Assembly (NCBI GenBank): GCA_002727315.1
Contig: PBWR01000016.1
Coordinates: 1 to 41,194, forward strand
DNA length: 41,194 nt
Direction of reading: 5' to 3'
Source: Alphaproteobacteria bacterium
Lineage (GTDB): Bacteria > Pseudomonadota > Alphaproteobacteria > UBA6615
Shown: in pieces, positions 29,451 to 36,862 of the stretch
Numbering within the stretch: position 1 is the stretch's first letter
Layout of the letters: each line of letters opens with the position of its first letter
Position numbers and translations under genes: made by a program
The notes under the pieces: generated by a model
The model's input: only the letters and a program-made list of their open reading frames with translations
What the model was told of the DNA's origin: nothing
Database searches by the model: none

Positions 29451-30431
29451 ATGCTGGATCTGTCCGCGGAGATCGAGACCTTCCCGTTGCTTCGTCCGTT
29501 TACGATCTCCCGCGGCACCAAAACTGAAACGATTGTTGTGACGGCAACGGTTTCTTCCGGCGATATCGTCGGACGCGGTGAATGTGGACCCAATGCCCGC
29601 TATGAAGAGACGCCGGAGTCTGTTCTCGACGATATTCTGACGGTGGCGCCGAATGTGAAGGTGGGACTCGACCGCGTTGGCCTCCGGGACATATTGCCGC
29701 CGGGCGCGGCGCGAAATGCCATCGACTGCGCGTTGTGGGACTTTGAGGCCAAGGCCGCGGGACGGCCGGTTTGGTCACTGATGGGAGCAGACGCGCCAGC
29801 ACCCGTGGAGACGGCCTTTACGCTGAGTGCGGCCGGGCCGGACGACATGTCCCGGGAAGCGGCCGCGAATGCGGACCGGCCGTTGCTCAAGCTGAAACTG
29901 ACGGGTTCGGGCGACCTGGATCGTGTGCGGGCCGTGCGCAAGCAGGCGGGTGATGCACGATTGATCGTTGATGCCAACGAATCCTGGGATGCGGAGATCT
30001 ACTGCGAGATTGTGCCCGCGCTTGCCGATCTCGGCGTCGAGTTGATCGAGCAGCCCTTTCCGGCAACCGAAGACGGCGTTCTGGCAGACCTCGATCGGCC
30101 GGTCGCGGTGTGCGCCGATGAATCGTTTCACGACAGCTCAAGCCTGGCTGGATTGCAGGACAAGTACGACGTGGTGAACATCAAGCTGGACAAGACCGGC
30201 GGTCTGACAGAGGCAATGAGCGCTTCGCGCGCTGCCCGTTCGGCGGGCTTTCGCGTCATGGTCGGATGCATGGTCGGCACCAGCCTGGCGATGGCACCCG
30301 CGATGCTGGTTGCTCAGCAGGCGGAGTTTGTCGATCTGGATGGGCCGCTTCTGCTTGCAACCGATCGCGAACCGGGGCTGGAAGTTCACAGGAGCACCAT
30401 CATGCCGCCGCGTTCCGAGCTCTGGGGCTAA
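29451..30431 (+). CDS. dgcA: N-acetyl-D-glutamate racemase DgcA / dipeptide epimerase, enolase superfamily
   Basis: A muconate-lactonising-enzyme-type member of the enolase superfamily, 326 residues. An N-terminal capping domain (LRPFTISRGTKTETIVV, RGECGPNARYEETPES) precedes the barrel with the catalytic Lys in LLKLKLTG, metal ligands in VDANESWD, ELIEQPFP and CADESFHD, and the second catalytic Lys in VNIKLDKTGGL. Dipeptide epimerases (Ala-Glu) share all of these, so on its own the substrate is uncertain; the adjacent dgcN favours N-acetyl-D-Glu. The ATG at 29451 is preceded by GAGGCGAA. An AT-rich inverted repeat (ATTATT 30438-30443, AATAAT 30453-30458) follows the stop. Confidence 0.88.
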   Translation: MLDLSAEIETFPLLRPFTISRGTKTETIVVTATVSSGDIVGRGECGPNARYEETPESVLDDILTVAPNVKVGLDRVGLRDILPPGAARNAIDCALWDFEAKAAGRPVWSLMGADAPAPVETAFTLSAAGPDDMSREAAANADRPLLKLKLTGSGDLDRVRAVRKQAGDARLIVDANESWDAEIYCEIVPALADLGVELIEQPFPATEDGVLADLDRPVAVCADESFHDSSSLAGLQDKYDVVNIKLDKTGGLTEAMSASRAARSAGFRVMVGCMVGTSLAMAPAMLVAQQAEFVDLDGPLLLATDREPGLEVHRSTIMPPRSELWG

Positions 30432-30505
30432 CTTGCCATTATTTTGTTTTTCAATAATTTGACCTGCGATGAAGCATTTGGCCCGTTGCTATCGACGGGT
30501 GCTGA

Positions 30506-30754
30506 ATGTCTGACGCCTCGCACGTAAAAAACGTTTCCATGGATGTCCGGATACCGGGTCTCGATAAGATCAAGGCTGCGCAGCTTGCGGTCAATCTCGA
30601 CTACAAGCCCAAGATCATCCTGATGTTCGCATATGCAGATTAGGTAAAGCGTGCGACTGAGGAAGGCCTCGAGATTTTCGCGGTGGTCGACAAACCGCGG
30701 CCACTGCGGGTCCTGGTGAGATTCGTGCAGAATGCGCTGAACACCCAGGAATAA
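30506..30754 (+). pseudogene. Degraded response-regulator receiver fragment with internal TAG
   Basis: An 83-codon frame resembles the second half of a receiver domain: DVRIPGLDKIKAAQ, YKPKIILMFAYAD, a TAG at 30641-30643, then VKRATEEGLEIFAVVDKPRP and LRVLVRFVQNAL. VDKP corresponds to the conserved Lys-Pro, and IILMFAYAD to the position that normally has LMTAYADE, with Phe in place of the conserved Thr. GAG to TAG would explain the stop. The phospho-acceptor half is not found upstream. It lies between dgcA and the convergent Mla operon. Remnant of a lost regulator; low chance of function. Confidence 0.7.
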
Positions 30755-30758
30755 TCGC

Positions 30759-31445
30759 CTAACCGTCGACCGCCTTCTGGCCGGATGTCAGTGTCCAGCC
30801 GACAAGCTTTTTCAGAACCTTGCCAAGCGCGTCGTCGAATGCTGCGACGATCTCTTCAAGATTGTCGGCTTTCGCACTGACCCGTGCAGTGAACCGCCTG
30901 GACCCGATGATCGTGCGCTGGGGCATTTGCACAAGTTTCGCATTGATCTGTACATGGGCGTCGGGCTGCCCGTCGCGTGTGTACTCGGTCTGGAACTCGC
31001 GGAGATCAAGCTTCAGGACGAAATCGGATCGTAGGCCCAGGGATTCCCGGCCGACGGCGATGATACGCCCCGAATTCTCGAACGATTCCAGAACCAGCGT
31101 GTGCACCATGGCGGGCGCTCGGTCGGTCCAGTTCGCCCGTGCATAGTACTCGAGTTCCATGGCGCGCCTGTGCAACGGTAACCGTGTGGTGTTGAGGCCC
31201 GTAGGTGACTTCGGTTCCTCGACCACCAGCTGCCAGTCGACTTCGGGAAGGTTGTCGCCGAACGTGCTCTTGGGCGAGAGCCGGAATAGCCGAGGCGGCG
31301 GGCCCTGGCCGGGCAAAAGTCCGCCCACTTCGCACCCGCCCAGAACGGTGGCCAGCGAAAGTGCACCGAAACTGCGCAGGAACGCGCGCCGCGGGGCGGG
31401 CTGGCCGAGGCCGTCGGAGATATCGTGTCTAGTTTGGTGTTTCAT
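30759..31445 (-). CDS. ABC-type transport auxiliary lipoprotein (PqiC/DUF330-like)
   Basis: A 228-residue envelope lipoprotein, the last gene of an Mla-type operon. A lipobox LGGC (Cys near residue 38, ATVLGGCEVGG) predicts lipid attachment. The n-region holds PRRAFLRS, which resembles the twin-arginine consensus, so Tat export is possible. The mature part has FRLSPKSTFGDNLPEVDWQLVVEEP, ELEYYARANWTDRAPAMV and LVLESFENSGRIIAVGRE, as in auxiliary components of MCE transport systems. The ATG at 31445 overlaps the mlaD stop by 17 nt, implying coupling. It probably bridges the MlaFED complex to the outer membrane (inference from family). Confidence 0.85.
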   Translation of the reverse strand: MKHQTRHDISDGLGQPAPRRAFLRSFGALSLATVLGGCEVGGLLPGQGPPPRLFRLSPKSTFGDNLPEVDWQLVVEEPKSPTGLNTTRLPLHRRAMELEYYARANWTDRAPAMVHTLVLESFENSGRIIAVGRESLGLRSDFVLKLDLREFQTEYTRDGQPDAHVQINAKLVQMPQRTIIGSRRFTARVSAKADNLEEIVAAFDDALGKVLKKLVGWTLTSGQKAVDG

Positions 31446-32427
31446 AGCCCTGCTGCTGGTTGCCGAACAGGAAGCGGGCGGGATCCCGTTCCACTTGCGT
31501 CGCCACACGTTCGAGCCCGTCGATCAGCGCCCGCGCCTCGGTCAGGAACCCAGTGAGTTCGTAGAGGCCCTCGCCCGTGAAGTCCCTCAAGGGCGGGCGA
31601 TTTTCTTCGACGAGCGCATTCATTTCCCGGGTCATCTGGGTGATCGATTCCGATGTATTGCGCAAATCCTTGATGAGCGCCACGATGTCAGGCTGGCTCA
31701 CCTCGACCGTCGAGGAGACCGTGCTGGCGGCATCGCCGACGGACGCCAAAGTTGTTTCGGCGCGCACGGCAAGCATCTGCATGGCTTCACTCGCCGTTTT
31801 CAGGTTGGCCATTGTCCCCGACGCCTCTGTGATTAGCAGCTCGATATCCTCGGTCCGTGCCGCCAAGGCGCCAGACAGGGCCGCTGCGTTTGCCAGGATT
31901 TGCGAGAATGCGTTCTGGTTGTCGGGGCCCAGTAACGCGGCGGCACGCGCTAAAAGCGTTTGCAGTCCTTCCATGAGCTCCGGTGCACCTTCGAGGAACT
32001 GTTCCAGGGTGGAAGACTGCGATGCGATTAGGGCCCGTTTCTCTCCGGGCCGTGGGCGCAGCGGTGGCGCTTGCTGGGTGCCGCCGGTCAGCTGGATCGA
32101 CACACCGCCGGTGATTCCCTTGAGCTGCAGGTTCGCCAGCGTATTTTCGCGCACCGGTGTTTCCGCCGGCACCTCGATCGTGACCTTCACCTGTTCAACA
32201 TCGTCAGGATCAATCCGGATGTCGATCACCTCGCCGGCGGGGATGCCATTGAGTTCGACCGTACTGCCGACCTTTAGACCGCTGACAGAGCCGGGGAAAT
32301 GGATGTCGTAGCGTGTGAACTGCTGGTCGAACTGGAATTTCGCGAGCCAGAGAATGAACACGACGGTTCCGGCGACGATCAACAGGACGAAGCTGCCGAC
32401 AAGAAGATAGTTTGCGCGGGTTTCCAT
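31429..32427 (-). CDS. MlaD family MCE-domain substrate-binding protein
   Basis: Periplasmic, membrane-anchored lipid-binding part of an Mla-type phospholipid transporter. The 332 residues include an N-terminal helix (NYLLVGSFVLLIVAGTVVFIL, about 5-25), one MCE domain (about 40-120, YDIHFPGSVSGLKVGSTVELNGIPAGEVIDIRI, TLANLQLKGITGGVSIQLTGG), and a long helical tail with heptad-like repeats. MCE domains form hexameric rings that hold lipid. The ATG at 32427 (METRANYLLVG) is chosen as it sits 2 nt after the mlaF stop; the upstream extension is basic and unconserved. Confidence 0.93.
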   Translation of the reverse strand: METRANYLLVGSFVLLIVAGTVVFILWLAKFQFDQQFTRYDIHFPGSVSGLKVGSTVELNGIPAGEVIDIRIDPDDVEQVKVTIEVPAETPVRENTLANLQLKGITGGVSIQLTGGTQQAPPLRPRPGEKRALIASQSSTLEQFLEGAPELMEGLQTLLARAAALLGPDNQNAFSQILANAAALSGALAARTEDIELLITEASGTMANLKTASEAMQMLAVRAETTLASVGDAASTVSSTVEVSQPDIVALIKDLRNTSESITQMTREMNALVEENRPPLRDFTGEGLYELTGFLTEARALIDGLERVATQVERDPARFLFGNQQQGYETPN

Positions 32428-32429
32428 CG

Positions 32430-33230
32430 TTAGGTCCGGTCCGGCTCCATGTTTGTCGTAATCGCCGCGCGTGCACGCGGGCCGTGGAAATAGTCGTGCA
32501 GCCAAGGATGATCATCGGCCATCAGGCTATGCATTGTGCCGACCCGGATGCGTTTGTCGAGCAGCACGGCAATCCGATCGCAGATTGCATGCAGACTGTC
32601 GAGGTCGTGGGTCACCATAACGACGGTCAATCCGAGTGCATCACGCAGGTCGCCGATCAGACGGTCAAAGCGCGCGGCACCGATCGGGTCGAGTCCCGCG
32701 GTCGGCTCGTCAAGGAACAGAATTTCGGGATCGAGAGCCAGTGCCCGCGCCAAACCGGCACGTTTGCGCATGCCGCCCGACAATTCCGAGGGGTATTTGT
32801 TTGCGGCGTCGGTCGGAAGGCCGACCAGATTGATCTTCACCTCCGCGATTTCCTGCCCCAGGTCGCTCGACAGGTCTGTGTGTTCGGACAGCGGGACCAT
32901 GATGTTCTGTGCGACGGTCATCGAACTGAATAGAGCGCCGTCCTGAAATAGGACGCCGACGCGCCGCTGGACGGCCCGGCGATCGCCGTCGCTGCAACGC
33001 GTCACATCCTGGCCGAACAGTTCGATCTGCCCGGCGGCTGCGTTGTTAAGGCCTATGATTGTGCGCATCAGCACCGATTTGCCCGTCCCCGAACCGCCGA
33101 CGATGCCCATGATCTCGCCGCTCTCGACTTCTAGGTCGAGGCCGTCATGGATGACAGTTTGTCCGAACTGGGTGCACAGGCCCTGGATGCGGATCACCGG
33201 GCCGGCGGCGGAAGCTGGGGCTATGGACAT
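32430..33230 (-). CDS. MlaF family ABC transporter ATPase
   Basis: Cytoplasmic ATPase of the Mla-type lipid transporter, 266 residues. Walker A is GIVGGSGTGKSVLMRTIIGL, the Q-loop region LFQDGALFSSMTVAQNIMVPL, the ABC signature LSGGMRKRAGLARAL, Walker B ILFLDEPTAGLDPIGA, and the H-loop VMVTHDLDSL. These match the MlaF/MkL subfamily (GALFSSMTV is characteristic). It is packed between mlaE (3-nt gap) and mlaD (2-nt gap) on the minus strand. Intact. Confidence 0.95.
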   Translation of the reverse strand: MSIAPASAAGPVIRIQGLCTQFGQTVIHDGLDLEVESGEIMGIVGGSGTGKSVLMRTIIGLNNAAAGQIELFGQDVTRCSDGDRRAVQRRVGVLFQDGALFSSMTVAQNIMVPLSEHTDLSSDLGQEIAEVKINLVGLPTDAANKYPSELSGGMRKRAGLARALALDPEILFLDEPTAGLDPIGAARFDRLIGDLRDALGLTVVMVTHDLDSLHAICDRIAVLLDKRIRVGTMHSLMADDHPWLHDYFHGPRARAAITTNMEPDRT

Positions 33231-33233
33231 GAC

Positions 33234-34385
33234 CTAGACCCCCAGTACGGCGAACAGGATCGAGAAGAGGGCATCGAGCACGATCACCAGGAAGATGGAT
33301 TCCACCACCGCCCGAGTGGTCATGCGGCCGACGGATTCCGCGCTGCCAGTCACCCGCATTCCTTCGTAGCAGCCGACCAGTCCGATGATGAAACCGAACA
33401 CCGGTGCCTTTATCAGACCGATCCAGAAGGTCCAAAGTGTCACTGCACCGCTCAATTGCCGGGCAAACTGAAAGAAGGTTAGGTCGAGGACGACCGTGGC
33501 CATGATCGCGCCGCCCAACAGACCCATGACGTTTGCGAAGAATGTCAGCAGCGGCAGGCTGATCACCAGCGCCCACAAACGAGGCAGGACCAGAATCTGC
33601 ATCGGGTCGAGCCCGATGGTGCGCATCGCGTCGACCTCCTCGCGGACATTCATGGTGCCGATCTGCGCTGTGAAGGCGCTGCCCGAACGGCCGGCAAGCA
33701 TGATCGCGGTGAGAAGGACGCCCATTTCACGCAACACGCCCTGGGCGACGATGTTGACGGTAAAGATCTCGGCGCCGAACTTCGCAAGTTGTTCGGCGCC
33801 CTGGAAGGCCAGCACAATCCCGATCAGGAACGAGATCAGACCGACGATGGGAACGGCGTTAAGGCCGGCCTGTTCGATGTGATGAACGAGCGACGTCATC
33901 CGGACCCGGCCCGGCCGGACAATCGAATGAACCAGCACGATCACGGCATGGCCGAGGAAATTGACCAGATCGCGTCCTTCGTCCGCTGCCTGTGATGTGG
34001 CGCGGCCGACACGTTCGACCATGGCCACGAAGGCATTTACCGGCTCCGGGGGGTCGGGGCAGTCTTCGTCATTGGCGCGCACCGTCTCGAGCAGGCTTGC
34101 ATGTGCCGGCAAGGCGCTCTGGAACTGCAGCTCGACTTTGTTTGCCGCTAGCGCAAGTTCGGTTCGGTGAATGAGCCAGGCACCCGCGGTGTCGAGCTTT
34201 GTGATCGCGGCCATGTTGATCGTGGCCGTGCCAGACGACGGCAATTTCAGGTCACGAAGCCGTCCGTCGATCGCGCCGATCGCGGCCGTCGTCCAGCTAC
34301 CGGACAGGGTCAGCAGCCAACTGTTATCCTGTGCCGCAACCGTAAATTCGGCATCGTCATGAAGGTCTGCGGCAAGCGCGTTCAT
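33234..34385 (-). CDS. MlaE family permease with N-terminal STAS domain
   Basis: Inner-membrane permease of the Mla-type lipid transporter, 383 residues. The first ~110 residues form a STAS-like domain (DNSWLLTLSGSWTTAAIGAIDGRL, TINMAAITKLDTAGAWLIHRTE), a role played by separate MlaB in E. coli, so the two functions are fused here. The permease part (about 140-383) has GLNAVPIVGLISFLIGIVLAFQGAEQL, LTAIMLAGRSGSAFTAQIGTMNVREEVDAMRTIGLDP and GLIKAPVFGFIIGLVGCYEGM. The ATG at 34385 has AAGGAAGAG upstream and overlaps the transglycosylase 3' end by 29 nt. First gene of the transporter set. Confidence 0.95.
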   Translation of the reverse strand: MNALAADLHDDAEFTVAAQDNSWLLTLSGSWTTAAIGAIDGRLRDLKLPSSGTATINMAAITKLDTAGAWLIHRTELALAANKVELQFQSALPAHASLLETVRANDEDCPDPPEPVNAFVAMVERVGRATSQAADEGRDLVNFLGHAVIVLVHSIVRPGRVRMTSLVHHIEQAGLNAVPIVGLISFLIGIVLAFQGAEQLAKFGAEIFTVNIVAQGVLREMGVLLTAIMLAGRSGSAFTAQIGTMNVREEVDAMRTIGLDPMQILVLPRLWALVISLPLLTFFANVMGLLGGAIMATVVLDLTFFQFARQLSGAVTLWTFWIGLIKAPVFGFIIGLVGCYEGMRVTGSAESVGRMTTRAVVESIFLVIVLDALFSILFAVLGV

Positions 34386-35139
34386 CGTGCCGTCTCTTCC
34401 TTGTAACTGGCGAGTACCATGCCATGCACCGACGCCGACGTCCAAGGCGCCAGGGCGTCGAAAGGGTGTTCCTAATGCGCCGCTGCCAGTTAGGCTTTGC
34501 GTGCCGGACGCGCTTGGCGAGATGGCGCGCGATGACCGATTGCCGGTGCGGTTCCGCCGGTCCAAGCCGCGTGATCTTCAAGGCAGCCTCGACCTTAGCG
34601 TGATAGGGCCTGTGAAACTTCGCGGTGCTCGAACGGTACCGACGAATCGCTTCGCTCCACGACTTGTGGGCGCCGAACAGCTTGTTCAGGAACCGCGCGT
34701 CATAGGTCGCGTTCGCCGACGGATTGAAAGCGGTTTCGAGGTCGTCGAAGGCATTGGGGTGGTGCAGCAGGTTGATCTGCATGCAACCAACATCGATGTT
34801 TCGAATACCAATGGCCTTCAAGCTGCGAACATGTTCGATCGCGGCGGTCTTGGTCGGAAAGAATCTCCCATCCTTGCCGTTCGTCACGGTCCAGGGCCAG
34901 GCGAGAACTGCCCCCTCCGATTTGCGCCAGCGGCCGGACTCGATCTGCGAGATCGCGGTAATCAAGGTAGCAGGACTCTTCTGGGCACGCTCGACTTTCT
35001 GGATCGCGGCCGCACAAATATTATGGGAATTCAAAAGGTTGGCGCTTGCCGGCGAGACGATGGAGATCGGCGCGACGAGACCCAGGACGAGTAACGCGTG
35101 CCGTATAGGCCGGCAGAGATGAGATTTCGACACAGGCAT
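34357..35139 (-). CDS. Lytic transglycosylase-like protein (SLT domain)
   Basis: A 260-residue exported protein. The signal peptide is HALLVLGLVAPISIVSPASA (about 14-33). The SLT domain follows (about 45-190): AISQIESGRWRKSEGAVLAWPWTV, with the catalytic Glu in QIESGR, CMQINLLHHPNAFDD, ANATYDARFLNKLF and WSEAIRRYRSS. These enzymes cleave peptidoglycan to 1,6-anhydro-MurNAc. The C-terminal 50 residues are very basic (RRIRNTLSTPWRLGRRRRC) and unlike the core. Its 3' end overlaps mlaE by 29 nt, so it probably leads the operon. The upstream 60-160 bp are AT-rich and likely contain the promoter. Confidence 0.87.
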   Translation of the reverse strand: MPVSKSHLCRPIRHALLVLGLVAPISIVSPASANLLNSHNICAAAIQKVERAQKSPATLITAISQIESGRWRKSEGAVLAWPWTVTNGKDGRFFPTKTAAIEHVRSLKAIGIRNIDVGCMQINLLHHPNAFDDLETAFNPSANATYDARFLNKLFGAHKSWSEAIRRYRSSTAKFHRPYHAKVEAALKITRLGPAEPHRQSVIARHLAKRVRHAKPNWQRRIRNTLSTPWRLGRRRRCMAWYSPVTRKRRHDERACRRPS

Positions 35140-35328
35140 AGCGCGATAAACGGAGCAAACACCGTGCCATTCGCAAGGTCGTCCGGCCTAGGCAGAAATC
35201 TAGTTTTGCATTGCGAGAATTTTGAGAAATAATATTACGCGACGAAATTGAAGTTCGTCCTTTTCGTTTAAATTTAAGAAGTTGTATGCCCACACTTGTA
35301 TATTGCGAGCGCGAAATATAAATGTTGC

Positions 35329-35409
35329 TTTGCGGTATCGTACAGCGATGCCGATTTAAGGCGTTTCCTCCCTTTGACTTCGGGCCGTGGTTTCCACGGC
35401 CCTTTTTTT
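35329..35409 (+). ncRNA. Candidate small RNA with anti-Shine-Dalgarno motif and intrinsic terminator
   Basis: A strong plus-strand terminator (35382-35409) has no plus-strand gene upstream for about 4.6 kb. A possible promoter is TTGTAT at 35296-35301 and TATAAA at 35317-35322 (15-nt spacer, short), giving a transcript from about 35329. Just before the terminator the RNA contains CCUCCC (35368-35373), complementary to Shine-Dalgarno sequences; many alphaproteobacterial small RNAs display such C/U-rich anti-SD stretches. No ORF of note is present. The 5' end and promoter are inference; the terminator is plain in sequence. Confidence 0.45.
35382..35409 (+). terminator. Rho-independent terminator, plus strand
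   Basis: A perfect 9-bp stem, GGGCCGTGG (35382-35390) and CCACGGCCC (35394-35402), with a TTT loop, is followed by seven T (35403-35409). The T-run is on the plus strand only, so it ends plus-strand transcription, not that of the phhA remnant at 35416 on minus. Confidence 0.9.
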
Positions 35410-35415
35410 GCCCCG

Positions 35416-36215
35416 TCAGGCCGGAACCGGCTGGTCGGTGGGCAGCAAGGCGCCGATGGGTATTTCCTCGTAACCCCGAACCTCTTCATAGACGGGCGTG
35501 AAGTCCGGTGCCGTCGCCTTGACGAGTTCGTCGAAGGATTCGATCACGAAGTACGATTCCTGGAAGTCGTCGATCCGATACCGCGAGCGCAGTATGCGCT
35601 TGAGGTCGAACGCGATGCGGTTGGGCCTCGGATCCTCGAGGCTGTACAGGCTCTCTCCTTTCGACGAGACAATCCCGGCTCCGCAGATGCGCAGACCCGA
35701 CGGCGTCGAGATCAGGCCGAACTCGACCGTATGCCAGTAGAGCCGGGCCAGCATATCGATCGCATCGAGGCGCAACGCCTTCAGGCCGCCATATAGTCGG
35801 GGAAGAACGGGTTGGTCAGCAGCGGGACATGCCCGAACAGGTCGTGAAACAGGTCGGGTTCCTACAGATAGTCCAGCTGTTCGCGCGAACTGATCAAGTT
35901 CGTAACCGGAAATCGGCGTGTGGCGAGAAGGGCGAAGAAGATGTCCTCGGGTATCAGACCGGGGACCGCGACGATGGACCAGACTGTCCGGGCGCTCAAT
36001 CGGTCCGACAGGTCTGCAAAGTCGGGAATGTGATCGGCCCCGACATTGAGGATCTGCAGACCCTCGAGAAACTCGTCGCAGACCTAGCCGGGAAGCAGTT
36101 CGTTCTGCCTTCGAAAGAGATTACCCCAGACGGCGTGGTTCTGGTCCGTATAACTTCCTTAGCCCTGGTCGATGACGACGTCGTCGACCGAATGTGTGCC
36201 GTGGTTGTCCGTCAT
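35416..36215 (-). pseudogene. phhA: Phenylalanine 4-monooxygenase (phhA) pseudogene: three stops and a frameshift
   Basis: The minus strand encodes a phenylalanine hydroxylase in pieces. From the ATG at 36215: VDDVVIDQG, TAA (36159-36161), GSYTDQNHAVWGNLFRRQNE, LLPG, TAG (36084-36086), VCDEFLEGLQ, GADHIPDF, VAVPGLIPEDIFF, RRFPVTN, QLDYL, TAG (35862-35864, where Gln is usual), EPDLFHDLFGHVPLLTNPFF, PDYMAA, then a frameshift near 35789-35793 into YGGLKALRLDAIDMLARLYW, HTVEFGLI. The iron ligands (HDLFGH, and Glu in HTVEFGL) survive, so the loss is fairly recent, but four lesions exclude function. The enzyme would convert Phe to Tyr using tetrahydropterin. It lies behind the acetyltransferase on the same strand. 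Confidence 0.93.
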
Positions 36216-36274
36216 GGCTTGCTGCTCCACCCTATCAGGTAGTGCGCCGACGGCGCGGTTTCATGTGTTTATCG

Positions 36275-36862
36275 TCAGCCGTCGGTATTCACATCGTCGG
36301 GCGGGGTGTCGGCACCGGCGCCCAGGGCGCGCTGCATACGCACCGAATCGACCCAGCGCCCGAACTTGAAGCCGACCGCCGGCATCGTCCCGCTCATGAT
36401 AAAGCCCAAATGGGCGTGCAATCCGATCGAGGCATCGTTGGCGCTGTCGCCGATCACCGCAATCATCTGGCGGTAACCCAGCGCCGTGCAGCGCTCGATG
36501 ATGGCACCAAGGAGCGCTCTGCCCAATCCGCGATGAAGGGCGTCGCCGGCAATATAGACCGAATCCTCGACCGTATAGCGATAGGCCGATCGGTTCCGGA
36601 ACGGGCTGGCATAGGCGAATCCGCTGACCTTTCCATCCAGTTCGGCCACGAGGTAGGGGAGCCCGGCGGCGCGGATTTCCTCCATACGCCGCCGCATTTC
36701 GTTGCTGTCGGGTGGTGTCTCTTCGAACGAGGCGAGCCCGGTGAGCACGTGCTCGGCGTAGATCTCCTGGATCGCCGGGGCGTCATCAGATTGCGCGTCG
36801 CGCAGGCTCTGTGCGGTGTTCGACAAGAACGTCGTCTCAGGCGGCGAGTGCCGCGGGTTCAA
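36275..36862 (-). CDS. GNAT family N-acetyltransferase, phosphinothricin acetyltransferase-like
   Basis: A 195-residue acetyl-CoA-dependent acetyltransferase of the Bar/Pat/YncA type. Visible are LRDAQSDDAPAIQEIYAEHVLTGLASFEETPPD (about 20-53), YLVAELDGKVSGFAYASPFRNRSAYRYTVEDSVYI, the acetyl-CoA loop HRGLGRALLGAIIERC, and MIAVIGDSANDASIGLHAHLGF. Relatives acetylate phosphinothricin, methionine sulfoximine/sulfone or other amino acids; the substrate here is unknown. The ATG at 36862 overlaps the upstream N-formylglutamate amidohydrolase by 26 nt, so they form an operon. Intact. Confidence 0.9.
   Translation of the reverse strand: MNPRHSPPETTFLSNTAQSLRDAQSDDAPAIQEIYAEHVLTGLASFEETPPDSNEMRRRMEEIRAAGLPYLVAELDGKVSGFAYASPFRNRSAYRYTVEDSVYIAGDALHRGLGRALLGAIIERCTALGYRQMIAVIGDSANDASIGLHAHLGFIMSGTMPAVGFKFGRWVDSVRMQRALGAGADTPPDDVNTDG

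Noticed and set aside
30438-30458. AT-rich inverted repeat after dgcA as a terminator
   Set aside because: The stem has only A/T pairs and would be too weak; kept only as a note in the dgcA entry.
9127-36215. Reassignment or readthrough of UAG/UAA to explain the internal stops
   Set aside because: TAG and TAA are used as normal stops throughout (secA, parvulin, argJ, lysC), prfA encoding RF1 is intact, and no suppressor tRNA was seen. phhA also has a frameshift, so decay or sequence error is simpler.
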